Shown here piece after piece: positions 8,301 to 17,347 of a stretch of 64,000 bases of DNA. Source of the DNA: Ancylomarina sp. 16SWW S1-10-2 (GTDB lineage Bacteria; Bacteroidota; Bacteroidia; Bacteroidales; Marinifilaceae); the NCBI RefSeq assembly GCF_009669305.1, contig NZ_SADB01000008.1, positions 171,033-235,032 of the forward strand, read 5' to 3'. Both the position numbers and the translations under genes were made by a program. The first letter of the stretch is position 1. The number at the start of each line of letters is the position of its first letter. The notes beneath the pieces were generated by a model that did not search any database, was not told the DNA's origin, and worked only from the letters and a program-made list of their open reading frames with translations.

Positions 8301-10877
8301 ATGATTACATCAGAAGAAATAAAAAGAAGATTGTGGGACGGTGCCACTGATTTAAGAGGCTCAATGGATGCTAGTCGCTATAAAGATTATATGCTTGGCT
8401 TAATGTTTTATAAATTTTTAAGTGATAAAACATTAGAAACTTTTAAAATAACAGCAGGCGTCGAAAAATCAACTGAAAAGGAACTGGTTGAAGAATATGT
8501 AAAAGCCAAAAAGGAATATGGAGAAGAGCTTGAGAAGATGATTCAAAATGTTTTGGGTTACTTTGTGTCTCCAGAATATTTATATCAAATTTGGCTGAAA
8601 GATATTAGTGATGGAAGTTTTGAAGTTGAAAAGGTTGCAGACAGTTTAAATAACTTTGAAAGATCAATAGTAGGCACAAGTGAAGCGAATGATTTTAAAG
8701 GCCTTTTTTCGAGTTCGACTCTCGATTTAAGCGATACGGCATTGGGTAGCAACCTACACGAGCGAAGTAAGAATATAAAGTCATTGATCCTATTGTTTGC
8801 CGATCTAAATATGGTCGATCTCCAAAAAGGTGACATCCTGGGCGACGCTTACGAGTATTTAATCGGGCAGTTTGCTATGGAGTCGGGTAAAAAAGCCGGT
8901 GAGTTCTATACCCCCCATCAAGTAAGTGAAGTCATGGCACAAATTGTTGCCAAAACGACGACTATCAAATCTATTTATGACCCAACAGTTGGTTCTGGTT
9001 CTCTATTATTAACAGTAAAGAAACACCTGGGTAAAGACGAGCAAAAAGATTTGTCTTATTACGGGCAAGAAAAAAACACAGCAACCTATAACTTAACTCG
9101 AATGAATTTATTGTTACACGGTGTAAGACCCGAAAAGATGACAATAAAAAATGGGGACACATTAAGTAACGATTGGCCCGAAGATCCTGAGAACCCTAAT
9201 GATGGGGTGCAGTTTGATGCCGTAGTTATGAACCCGCCTTATTCTGTAAAAAATTGGAATAAGGCAGAACTTAAGGTGAGTGATCCCCGATTCGAAATTG
9301 CAGGTGCTTTACCACCAGATTCTAAAGGTGATTATGCTTTTCTTTTACATGGCTTGTATCATTTAGGTATAAAAGGAACCATGGGCATTGTTTTACCTCA
9401 TGGTGTGCTTTTTAGAGGTTCATCTGAAGGTACAATTAGAAAAAGACTTATTGATAGGAATCAAATAGATGCAGTTATTGGTCTTCCGAGTATGCTGTTT
9501 ACCAATACAGGCATACCGGTTGCCGTTATTATTCTAAAGAAAAGCCGTGCTATAACCGACCCTGTGTTAATGATTGATGCTTCGAACAACTTTATTAAAG
9601 TGGGTAAGCAAAATGTATTACAGGAAAAAGATATTGCTAAAATAGTAGATGTCTATACCAGTAAAGAAGAGGTTGCTGGATTTAGCCACCTTGCAACGCT
9701 AAAAGAGATTGTTCAGAATGAATACAATATGAACATCCCAAGATATGTACAATCGCTTGATGAAGATATTGCCCACGATGTTGATGCACATCTCTTTGGT
9801 GGTATTCCCGAAGCGAATATAAAAGAACTAAAGATATTGCACGAATTAGTACCCGATGTATTAGCAGAAAGTATAGAAGAGATTCGCCCTGCTTATGTGG
9901 GTTTAAAGACCTCCATTAAGGAGATGACAGATGCAGTATTAAAGCATGAACGCATCATATCCTTATCTAAAGACTTGGAACTTAAAATCACGGCGTATAT
10001 TGCTAAATACTGGAATGAGCTAAAAAGTGTAACAGCAGATGCTAATTTAACAGACTTAGAAGCACGAATGCTGCTTGAGATAAAGCAGATTTTAAAAGCC
10101 TTTGATCATCTTGATGTGTATTCCGCTTATCAGGTTATTGCTGAGATATGGAAAAATGCATTAACTCACGATACAGAGCTCATTGCCATTGAAGGATTTT
10201 ATACCGTTGCTCGCCTAAGAGAACCCAACATGGTGACTAAAGGAACAGGTAAAAATAAACGTGAAGAGCAAGACGGATGGAATGGCAAAATAATACCAAA
10301 TGATCTGATTGCTCAGATGCTTTATAGCAAAGAGCAGCAAGCCTTAGAGAATAAGCGCAATAATATCCAAGAACTAGAGATGGAGCTTAGCGATTTGGTG
10401 GAAGCTGCCAAAGTGGAAGATAGTGCAGAATACGATGCCCTATTCGATAGCATAAAAAGAGATAAAGAGGATGAGCCAACAGACTCTTTTGATAAAACTA
10501 AATTAAAGGCTGAGGTAAAGAGCACCGATAAGAAGTCAGATAAATATACCTTATTGAAAAAGGTAGACCGCTTGATTGCCGACAGTGCAAAATTGACTAA
10601 AGAACTCAATAGTGAAGTAAAAGCGCTTAGGGATGCAGTAGAAGAGAGAATATTAGTGCTTACTGATGAAGAGATAGATAGCTTATTACATTATAAGTGG
10701 TTTGGCAAAACGGTAAATGATATGACCAGTTTAATACATACAGCAGTGAAGCGTGAACTAAATATATTGCAAAACTTAGAAGCTCGTTACGCTGATACCT
10801 TAGACAGTATCGATGGACAAATTGAAAGTTTACTAGCTGATTTCGAGACACTAAAAAATGACTTGGAGGTAGAATAA
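8301..10877 (+). CDS. hsdM: Type I restriction-modification system, DNA methyltransferase subunit HsdM
   Basis: An 858-residue adenine N6-methyltransferase subunit. An upstream in-frame TTG at 8256 exists, but the ATG at 8301 is preceded by GAGAG and begins the typical HsdM N-terminus (MITSEEIKRRLWDGATDLRGSMD). Residues about 1-150 are the HsdM N-terminal helical domain, followed by the SAM-binding motif DPTVGSGSLL (Asp227) and the catalytic NPPY (Asn311-Tyr314). Classical HsdM is about 500-530 residues; here about 330 additional residues form a long, charged, coiled-coil-like C-terminal extension, as in some Bacteroidota and Firmicutes systems. It overlaps hsdS by one base (TAATG), indicating translational coupling. 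With two HsdS halves it forms the modification enzyme. Confidence 0.95.
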   Translation: MITSEEIKRRLWDGATDLRGSMDASRYKDYMLGLMFYKFLSDKTLETFKITAGVEKSTEKELVEEYVKAKKEYGEELEKMIQNVLGYFVSPEYLYQIWLKDISDGSFEVEKVADSLNNFERSIVGTSEANDFKGLFSSSTLDLSDTALGSNLHERSKNIKSLILLFADLNMVDLQKGDILGDAYEYLIGQFAMESGKKAGEFYTPHQVSEVMAQIVAKTTTIKSIYDPTVGSGSLLLTVKKHLGKDEQKDLSYYGQEKNTATYNLTRMNLLLHGVRPEKMTIKNGDTLSNDWPEDPENPNDGVQFDAVVMNPPYSVKNWNKAELKVSDPRFEIAGALPPDSKGDYAFLLHGLYHLGIKGTMGIVLPHGVLFRGSSEGTIRKRLIDRNQIDAVIGLPSMLFTNTGIPVAVIILKKSRAITDPVLMIDASNNFIKVGKQNVLQEKDIAKIVDVYTSKEEVAGFSHLATLKEIVQNEYNMNIPRYVQSLDEDIAHDVDAHLFGGIPEANIKELKILHELVPDVLAESIEEIRPAYVGLKTSIKEMTDAVLKHERIISLSKDLELKITAYIAKYWNELKSVTADANLTDLEARMLLEIKQILKAFDHLDVYSAYQVIAEIWKNALTHDTELIAIEGFYTVARLREPNMVTKGTGKNKREEQDGWNGKIIPNDLIAQMLYSKEQQALENKRNNIQELEMELSDLVEAAKVEDSAEYDALFDSIKRDKEDEPTDSFDKTKLKAEVKSTDKKSDKYTLLKKVDRLIADSAKLTKELNSEVKALRDAVEERILVLTDEEIDSLLHYKWFGKTVNDMTSLIHTAVKRELNILQNLEARYADTLDSIDGQIESLLADFETLKNDLEVE

Positions 10878-12112
10878 TGACTGAAACAAAAAAACGTATA
10901 CCGAAGAGAAGGTTTAAGGAGTTTACTGGGGATTGGGAAGAGTGTAAGTTAGAAGATATGTCTGAAATCATTGGCGGTGGTACACCTAGCACTTGCAATA
11001 ATGCTTATTGGGATGGGCATATTGATTGGTATGCGCCTGCTGAAATAGATGAGCAAATATATGCTTCTGGAAGTAAAAGAAAGATCACAGAATTGGGTCT
11101 CAAAAATAGTTCTGCTAAGATATTACCGCCTTATAAGACTATACTATTTACAAGTCGTGCAGGTATAGGTAAAACGGCTATTTTAAGCCAACCTGGAGCA
11201 ACTAATCAAGGCTTTCAGTCAATGGTTTTGAAGGATGAATATACCCCTTATTTTATTTACTCGATGAGTAATCAAATCAAGGAAAAGGCAGAAGCTATTG
11301 CATCGGGATCAACATTTTTAGAGATCTCTGGGAAGATGCTTGGAAAGCTAGAAATAATGGTTCCTAAAAAAACAGAACAAGATATTATTGCACAGTTCTT
11401 TTTAAACCTCGACACCCTTATCACCCTTCACCAGCGTAAGTTAGACAAAATAAAGTCTATGAAAAAAGCATATCTTTCTGAAATGTTTCCTGCTGAAGGT
11501 GAAAGTAAACCAAAACGAAGATTTAAGGGTTTTACTGACGATTGGGAGAAGAGGAAGTTGGGAGAGCTTGTAGACATTGGAGACATAGATCATAGAATGC
11601 CTCCAACGGTAGGAAACGGTATTCCATATCTAATGACTGGTGATTTTTGTGGAATAAATGAGTTGGATTTTTCTGATGCTAAGTTAATTTCAGAAGATGA
11701 TTATAATCAGTTATCAAAGAAGATAAAACCTGATAAAGGTGATATTATTTTTGCACGATATGCATCGGTTGGAGCTGTAAGATATATTGATTTCACAAGG
11801 AAGTTTTTGATTTCATATTCTTGTGCAATTATAAAATCTAGTAATAAAATAAACTCAAAATTCTTATTTCATTTTCTAAAAAGCAATGATGCACAAAATC
11901 AGATTCAATTAGAAATTAATACTGGTTCTCAGGCTAATATTGGAATTGATTCAATGAAGAGTAATCTTATTGTTCAGTTTCCATGTATTAAAGAACAGCA
12001 ACGTATTTCTTCATGCTTAGATAAATTAGACAACCTTCTCACCCTTCACCAACAGAAGTTAGACAAACTAAAGAACCTTAAAAAATCTTATCTAAATGAA
12101 ATGTTCATTTAA
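10877..12112 (+). CDS. hsdS: Type I restriction-modification system, specificity subunit HsdS
   Basis: A 411-residue specificity subunit with the expected pseudo-two-fold repeat. Target-recognition domain 1 starts at PKRRFKEFTGDWEECKLEDM and domain 2 at PKRRFKGFTDDWEKRKLGEL. Each is followed by a helical spacer (NLDTLITLHQRKLDKIKSMKK at about residues 175-195 and LDNLLTLHQQKLDKLKNLKK near the C-terminus). The two domains differ, so the recognised site should be bipartite and asymmetric. The spacers share the DNA string TCACCCTTCACCA (11421 and 12039), a possible site of domain shuffling. No second or inverted hsdS fragment is present in the window. The gene overlaps hsdM by one base and precedes hsdR by 17 bp. 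Confidence 0.95.
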   Translation: MTETKKRIPKRRFKEFTGDWEECKLEDMSEIIGGGTPSTCNNAYWDGHIDWYAPAEIDEQIYASGSKRKITELGLKNSSAKILPPYKTILFTSRAGIGKTAILSQPGATNQGFQSMVLKDEYTPYFIYSMSNQIKEKAEAIASGSTFLEISGKMLGKLEIMVPKKTEQDIIAQFFLNLDTLITLHQRKLDKIKSMKKAYLSEMFPAEGESKPKRRFKGFTDDWEKRKLGELVDIGDIDHRMPPTVGNGIPYLMTGDFCGINELDFSDAKLISEDDYNQLSKKIKPDKGDIIFARYASVGAVRYIDFTRKFLISYSCAIIKSSNKINSKFLFHFLKSNDAQNQIQLEINTGSQANIGIDSMKSNLIVQFPCIKEQQRISSCLDKLDNLLTLHQQKLDKLKNLKKSYLNEMFI

Positions 12113-12129
12113 AAAATGGAGCGAAACTT

Positions 12130-15100
12130 ATGAGTAATACACCAAAAAATGCTTCAGAACGAGCGTTTCAAGATAATTTTGTAAAAGAGTTAGAAAAATA
12201 TAAATGGGAATCACCTGATTCTTTAAATGGTAACATCAAAAAAGTTACTGTAAACGATCTGATTAATCATTGGAGAAGTGAGCTTAATCGAATCAATGCT
12301 GACCAGCTTGAAGGTGCACCCTTAACGGATAAGGAGTTTAAACAAGTGATGTCTAAGGTCAATCAAATTAGCAATAGTTTTGAGGCGACTAAAGTCCTCT
12401 CCATGGAAGGGAACAAAGGGAAGATTGATGGGATTTATAGAGATGACAATCCTGATATTACCCGTAAACAGATTACCTTAACCATACTCAAGAAAGCGGA
12501 AGTGAGCGGTGGCGACTCCAGTTACACCGTGGCACGAGAAGTGCAAACAGATAATGGAAACCGCTTTGACATCGTATTGTTAATTAATGGCTTGCCTCTT
12601 ATTAATATTGAGCAAAAACGAACAGACAAATCTTTAGACGAAGCCTTTGGGCAGTTTATACGATATTATAAAGAGGGTGAGTATTGTAACAACTTTATGG
12701 CTTTCTCGCAAATGATGGTCATCACCACTGAGATTGAAACACGCTACTTTGCTACGCCAAAATCCGTAGAAGCCTTTAATCCGGTATTCTCCTTTCATTG
12801 GGCAGATAAAAAGAATAAACCCATAAATGAGTGGAAGCAAGTTGTGGAGCATTTTTTCATGATCCCTATGGCACATCAAATGGTTGGGGATTACCTGGTT
12901 ATTGATGAGGCGAGAGAGGAAGAGAACCGCAGGCACATGCTCATGAGACCCTATCAGGTATATGCACTCCAGGCTGTTGAAGCGGCTGCCTTTGGTTTTG
13001 ATAATAAAGAACGCATTCCTCACGGTGGATTTATTTGGCATACCACCGGAAGCGGTAAAACCATAACAAGTTTTAAAACGGCTCTCTTTTTAGCAACACG
13101 AGCAGGCTTCGATAAAGTGGTATTTTTAGTAGACAGGCGAGAACTTGATAGTAAAACAAGTGAAGACTTTAAAGCCTATGCCAAGTATGAACCTGTAGAT
13201 GTTGACGATACTAAATTTACCTATCAGCTAAAAAAGAAGTTACAATCGGCAAAGCCCGGTATTATTGTAAGCACAACCTTTAAGCTTAATATTCTGGTAA
13301 ATGAATTAGTAGAAGCAAAAGATGATTCTCTGGCTGAAAAGAAAATTGTATTTATTATTGATGAAGCCCACAGAACGACCATGGGTCATATGATGGGCGA
13401 TATAAAAAATTACTTTAAGCAAAAGGGCTTGTTTTTTGGTTTTACGGGAACACCTCTCTTTGATGAGAATGAGGTTAAAGGCATGATTAATGAAAAAAGT
13501 GAAGTGATTGATACAACAGAAAAATTGTTCGGTCCTATACTTCATGAATATACCATTGATCAGGCTATAGCCGACGGCAATGTACTGGGCTTTTATGTAG
13601 ACTATATCAATACGGGCGAGTTTAAAAGCCATGAAGATTTAAGAGATCAACTTTTTGATCTGATAAAAGAGAATAAGCCTGAACTTTCTGATAGAGAGAT
13701 CGAGCGACAAGTACAAGCGTACTCTTTAGCCGATTTAGAGAGGCAGGCAACAAAATATGATCTCTTAGTTTATCAGGATGAAACCCATATACCAAGAGTT
13801 GTGACGTCGATGCTTGATAATTGGGAAAACCAGTCTAACAAAAAAGATTTTAATGGGTTTTTGACAGTTGCTTATAAAAAACGTGTTATCGCTTACTACA
13901 ATGAGTTTAAAAAGCAGTTAGCCAAGCGTGATATGAAACTGAACATTGCCATGACCTTTAGTTTTGGTAATGAAAACGATCCAGAAAATATATTTCCTAT
14001 TGAATTGGTAAAAAGAATGTTCAAGGACTATTTCGAATATACCGGTATCGAATTTGTTGCAGGAGATAAGAAACATGGTGAATCGGCTTATTTTGAAGAT
14101 ATCATCACCAGAACAAAAAGGGGCGGTAGTGGCAGGAATGTTAAAAACATTGATTTAGTAATTGTGGCAAATCAACTGTTAACCGGTTATGATTCACCGA
14201 GACTAAACACCCTTTATGTCGATAGATCGTTAGAGCTTCAAGGACTCATTCAGGCGTATTCCAGAACCAACCGTGTATTTGGTAAAACAAAAGAGTTTGG
14301 TACAATTGTTAATTTCCAATATCCCGAGATTACCAGAGAAACTGTTGATGTTGCACTTAAATTGTATGGTAGCGGCGGCAAGAGCAGTAAGGCAATTGTC
14401 GATACCTATGAAACTTCGGTTAAACAATTCTGTTTATGTATTGAAGAGATGGTTCAAACCCTACCCAACCCAGCAGAATGGCAGCGTTTAAAGGGTGATG
14501 AAGAAGCCTTGGAGAAATTCCTGCTTGCCTTTAAAGATGCAGCGGTGCAACTCAATTTTGTTGAGCAGTATTACGAGTATCAATGGCATGATGAGTCATT
14601 CGGCATGGATGAGCATACTTGGCTTAAATATGTTGGTGCTTATAAAAATCTGCTTAGTAAAGAATCTGATCCTGACCCCGTAATCATAAGATCGCTGGTT
14701 GGCAGAACGAAACTTGCTGGCACACAAGTTATAGATGCAAATCATATTCTGGGTTTAATAGGGAAAAGAGTAAGTAATGTAAATGGTGTTCAATGCGTTG
14801 ACGATGAAACCCTAAGAATCATTTACGAACAGATACAGGAACTCAGTGATATGGGTGAAGATACAAAAGCAAATATGCTAAAAGAATTCGTTGATACAGA
14901 ATTGGTTGAAGGAAAACTTGAATATGGGATCAACTTTGATGATGCTTTTGATAATTGGAAACTTAATAAACTTAAAGATGAAGTAAAGCATGTTTCAGAA
15001 AAGTGGGGGATATATAATGACTTGCTATTAAAATCGGTAAACTCTTATATAGCTTCAGAACCTGCAACAATACCCTATATCGATGAAATAACGAAAAGTG

Positions 15101-15213
15101 TAGATTATGAAAAGGCAAGTGATCAGTCGGCTAGAAATAAGTTAGAGCATAATATGGCGATGACTAAAGATTTACCGAAAACAATCACGAAGATTAAGCT
15201 TAAGTACAAATAA
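12130..15213 (+). CDS. hsdR: Type I restriction-modification system, restriction/translocase subunit HsdR
   Basis: A 1027-residue motor-nuclease. The N-terminal nuclease has the PD-(D/E)XK pattern Asp147 (NRFDIVL) and Glu161-Gln-Lys163 (NIEQKR). The SF2 helicase motor has Walker A TTGSGKT (Gly307-Thr311), the DEAH box at 411-414, SAT-like and TGTPLF motifs, and later the motif VI region QAYSRTNRVFG. The C-terminal helical domain contacts the methylase core. All catalytic residues are present, so the enzyme should cut unmodified DNA. The start follows GGAGCG at good spacing. It completes an intact M-S-R operon with no frameshift. Confidence 0.95.
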   Translation: MSNTPKNASERAFQDNFVKELEKYKWESPDSLNGNIKKVTVNDLINHWRSELNRINADQLEGAPLTDKEFKQVMSKVNQISNSFEATKVLSMEGNKGKIDGIYRDDNPDITRKQITLTILKKAEVSGGDSSYTVAREVQTDNGNRFDIVLLINGLPLINIEQKRTDKSLDEAFGQFIRYYKEGEYCNNFMAFSQMMVITTEIETRYFATPKSVEAFNPVFSFHWADKKNKPINEWKQVVEHFFMIPMAHQMVGDYLVIDEAREEENRRHMLMRPYQVYALQAVEAAAFGFDNKERIPHGGFIWHTTGSGKTITSFKTALFLATRAGFDKVVFLVDRRELDSKTSEDFKAYAKYEPVDVDDTKFTYQLKKKLQSAKPGIIVSTTFKLNILVNELVEAKDDSLAEKKIVFIIDEAHRTTMGHMMGDIKNYFKQKGLFFGFTGTPLFDENEVKGMINEKSEVIDTTEKLFGPILHEYTIDQAIADGNVLGFYVDYINTGEFKSHEDLRDQLFDLIKENKPELSDREIERQVQAYSLADLERQATKYDLLVYQDETHIPRVVTSMLDNWENQSNKKDFNGFLTVAYKKRVIAYYNEFKKQLAKRDMKLNIAMTFSFGNENDPENIFPIELVKRMFKDYFEYTGIEFVAGDKKHGESAYFEDIITRTKRGGSGRNVKNIDLVIVANQLLTGYDSPRLNTLYVDRSLELQGLIQAYSRTNRVFGKTKEFGTIVNFQYPEITRETVDVALKLYGSGGKSSKAIVDTYETSVKQFCLCIEEMVQTLPNPAEWQRLKGDEEALEKFLLAFKDAAVQLNFVEQYYEYQWHDESFGMDEHTWLKYVGAYKNLLSKESDPDPVIIRSLVGRTKLAGTQVIDANHILGLIGKRVSNVNGVQCVDDETLRIIYEQIQELSDMGEDTKANMLKEFVDTELVEGKLEYGINFDDAFDNWKLNKLKDEVKHVSEKWGIYNDLLLKSVNSYIASEPATIPYIDEITKSVDYEKASDQSARNKLEHNMAMTKDLPKTITKIKLKYK

Positions 15214-15678
15214 ATATTGCTTAGGCTGTCGCTAGTCCGAGCATGCAATTATTGCTGGTGCGAGCGTTTCGCTCGTATCTATTTTCAAAGAAAATAAATT
15301 ATACAAACTCACTTGTAGTAAAGTGTGCCCTTCGGCTCTGCTCAGGAACCGAGGGGGTTATCTTGTAAAAGAAGAAAGTCTTGTAGCTTTTCTTTTGACT
15401 GCATTCGCAGAATACGATCCCGATAGCCATTGGGAACAAGCTTGCACTAACGGGGAGAGCTTATTGAAAGCGAAGTTTCACAGAAATTCGGAATTTCCGA
15501 ATTTCAACAAAATACAAAGTTGTAGATTGATCTACAGTTTTTTTTCTGCCGCAGGCTCAACACAAGCCAACGCTTCATAGCTGTAAGGTTACCAGAAAGA
15601 AAAGTAAAGTATAGTGCAACGAATAATCTCACTATTTGATGCGATATTAGCATCGAACAATTTTTAAAATAATAGAAC
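15214..15678. other. Gene-free stretch after hsdR with several hairpins
   Basis: It contains a GCGAGCG-TTT-CGCTCGT hairpin (15260-15276, possible hsdR terminator), the string GCTCAGGAACCG near 15348 that matches in reverse the repeat seen at 5299, and a perfect 11-bp palindrome arm pair GAAATTCGGAA/TTCCGAATTTC (15483-15505). An 85-codon open frame at 15323 has no recognisable protein character and is not called. Confidence 0.5.
15518..15546 (+). terminator. Hairpin with T tract, repeated at 18680
   Basis: AGTTGTAGAT and ATCTACAGTT form a tight stem with a 2-nt loop followed by eight T residues. The same sequence (AAGTTGTAGATTGATCTACA) recurs 3.2 kb downstream. It acts like a terminator but is not directly behind a gene here, so it probably marks a remnant. 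Confidence 0.55.
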
Positions 15679-16158
15679 ATGGTGATAAAACCGAATTATT
15701 TCAAATATTCAACACGTCTATTTAACGGAATGATTAAGCTTGTATTGATATCCGCGGGATGGATAGCATTTGTATATCTTTATGACTTAGGAGAATATGA
15801 AACCTATATCTCATGGGGAATTTGGGTAATAATGAGTTTTCTCTTTTCTCTATCTGTTTTAAGAAAAAACAAAAGATATATTGGAGAAATTAAACTAGGT
15901 AAGGAAGAGTGTGAGTTTCTTGTTTATGAGTTTGATAGACCATTAGAAATAATTAAAACAAAGACCTCTGAAACACGAATTAAAATACGTGAAATGTTTT
16001 TCTCTATTACAAAACCTGGTCGAAATTATAAACTTGTTATCGAAACGAAACAAGGTTTGACTTATAAAATGATAATAGAACAACATGAAATTGGAAATTG
16101 GCATTTTGATAAATTTAAAGAAACAATGAAATTTTATAGAAAGGTGAAAGGATATTAA
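15679..16158 (+). CDS. Small two-helix membrane protein of unknown function
   Basis: A 159-residue protein. Two hydrophobic segments (about residues 19-35, LVLISAGWIAFVYLY, and 45-61, WGIWVIMSFLFSLSVL) are followed by a soluble, lysine-rich domain of about 95 residues with alternating strands, resembling a PH-like small membrane-associated fold. No family motif recognised. It is an isolated gene in repeat-rich accessory DNA, followed 52 bp later by copy A of the CTAACAA repeat. A real gene is supported by the membrane topology and normal amino-acid composition. Confidence 0.6.
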   Translation: MVIKPNYFKYSTRLFNGMIKLVLISAGWIAFVYLYDLGEYETYISWGIWVIMSFLFSLSVLRKNKRYIGEIKLGKEECEFLVYEFDRPLEIIKTKTSETRIKIREMFFSITKPGRNYKLVIETKQGLTYKMIIEQHEIGNWHFDKFKETMKFYRKVKGY

Positions 16159-16210
16159 TCATCAACGGCATCACTTTCCATAGGCATTTTAGGTTAGAGT
16201 AATTATATTA

Positions 16211-16320
16211 CTAACAATTATGCATTCGTATGTAGAACAGCTCAATAGGTACGGTGGGTTGAAGTAAGCGTTTATAGAATTGCTGCTTTATTTGGGAATC
16301 GTTTAGTTTGCGGAACTATT
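16211..16320 (+). repeat. CTAACAA repeat, copy A (diverged)
   Basis: Aligns with copies B (18509) and C (20051): CTAACAA at the start, ACGGTGGGTTGA about 40 bp in, then AGAATTGCT and TAGTTTGCGGAAC shared with B. It is the most diverged of the three at the 5' side. It lies just downstream of an accessory gene, as do B and C. Confidence 0.6.
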
Positions 16321-16512
16321 CTATTTAACTTGTAACTCAATTTATATACGACAAGAGCCGTATGATGGGTACCGGAACGTAGAGGAGATCATGACCAACG
16401 GGAATAAACTATCAAGTACGTACCGATGACTATCGGTACTGTGAGAGGTTTAGGGTGTACGCCGCAGGCCTCATGGAGCGAAGCGGAATAAACTTCCTTT
16501 GCCTACTCGACC
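16321..16512 (+). mobile_element. Probable degenerate group II intron 3' end (domain V/VI region)
   Basis: The stretch GACAAGAGCCGTATGA (16350) followed later by CGGTACTGTGAGAGG (16434) and ending CCTTTGCCTACTCGACC (16496) resembles the 3' part of bacterial group II introns, where the domain V strands carry GAGCCGTATG and TACGGTTCTGTGAGAGG. Here the two strands are separated by an unusually long insertion and no reverse-transcriptase ORF is present, so it would be a dead remnant. The assignment rests on recalled motif similarity, not on an alignment. Confidence 0.45.
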
Positions 16513-16599
16513 AATTTACCGTTAGCCACAAGCAAAAAATCCTGCACATGATACATATTGACTAATTTATAGACTTGTTGTATACAGGTATTTTCAAAC

Positions 16600-17250
16600 A
16601 TGATAAATATTTATAGTACATTCATAACCTATTTTAGAAGAAACTTATTTTATAATACTATTATGAATTTACCTTATTTCAAAGAAGTTCGGAAAAGATT
16701 CTCTGCTGATGTGGACGACCTCTTTATTGAAGATATTATTCAAAATGGCAAATTTATTGAAGTAAAAAAGAATGAAGTATTAGTTGAGCATCAGACTATA
16801 GCAGATGGTACGTATTTTATTATAAAAGGTAGCTTTATTAAAAACGTTCTGACCTCAAATAATGAAGAAAAGTCAACTATGTTTCACACTGATTCTTTCT
16901 TTTATTTTATGGTTTGCTCCGATAGTTATGTACATGGTGGAAAAACAGATTATATTATACGCGCAAATGAAGATTCCGTTGTTTTAATACTGAATAGAAC
17001 CTATATCGAAACAGCTATTAATACAAACGTAGGTTTTGTAAAATCACATTCTAAATATTTAGAATATGCATATAAATCTATGGAATTAATTAAAGATAAA
17101 TATCTATCTCTTACTTCAGAAGAGTATTTATTATGGTTATACGAGCACTTTCCTTTTATCATATTAACGTTCCCTTCAAAAGATGTCGCTAGTTTTATGG
17201 GTATCACTCCAGTTTGGTATAGTAATTTAAAACGCAAAGTCCTTTCTTAA
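16600..17250 (+). CDS. Crp/Fnr family transcriptional regulator
   Basis: A 216-residue protein; an internal ATG at 16663 (MNLPYFKEV) may be the true start, giving 195 residues. It has a cNMP-binding-like beta-roll (ADGTYFIIKGSFIKNVLTS), a long dimerisation helix and a C-terminal winged helix (FPSKDVASFMGITPVWYSNLKRKV) like other Bacteroidota Crp-type regulators with short HTH regions. No Fe-S cysteine set is seen. It precedes the SRPBCC membrane protein by 97 bp in the same direction and may regulate it; that is inference. Confidence 0.75.
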   Translation: MINIYSTFITYFRRNLFYNTIMNLPYFKEVRKRFSADVDDLFIEDIIQNGKFIEVKKNEVLVEHQTIADGTYFIIKGSFIKNVLTSNNEEKSTMFHTDSFFYFMVCSDSYVHGGKTDYIIRANEDSVVLILNRTYIETAINTNVGFVKSHSKYLEYAYKSMELIKDKYLSLTSEEYLLWLYEHFPFIILTFPSKDVASFMGITPVWYSNLKRKVLS

Positions 17251-17347
17251 ATTAATTTAAGTGCTTATTTCTTCAATTCCCCTTTTCTTTGTAATACATT
17301 TTAAGATGTGAATTATAAAGCGAATATTAGTATAACAAATTATCATT

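Noticed and set aside
15323-15580. 85-codon open frame after hsdR
   Set aside because: The composition is unlike a protein, it spans a perfect palindrome and a terminator-like hairpin, and it has no clear ribosome site.
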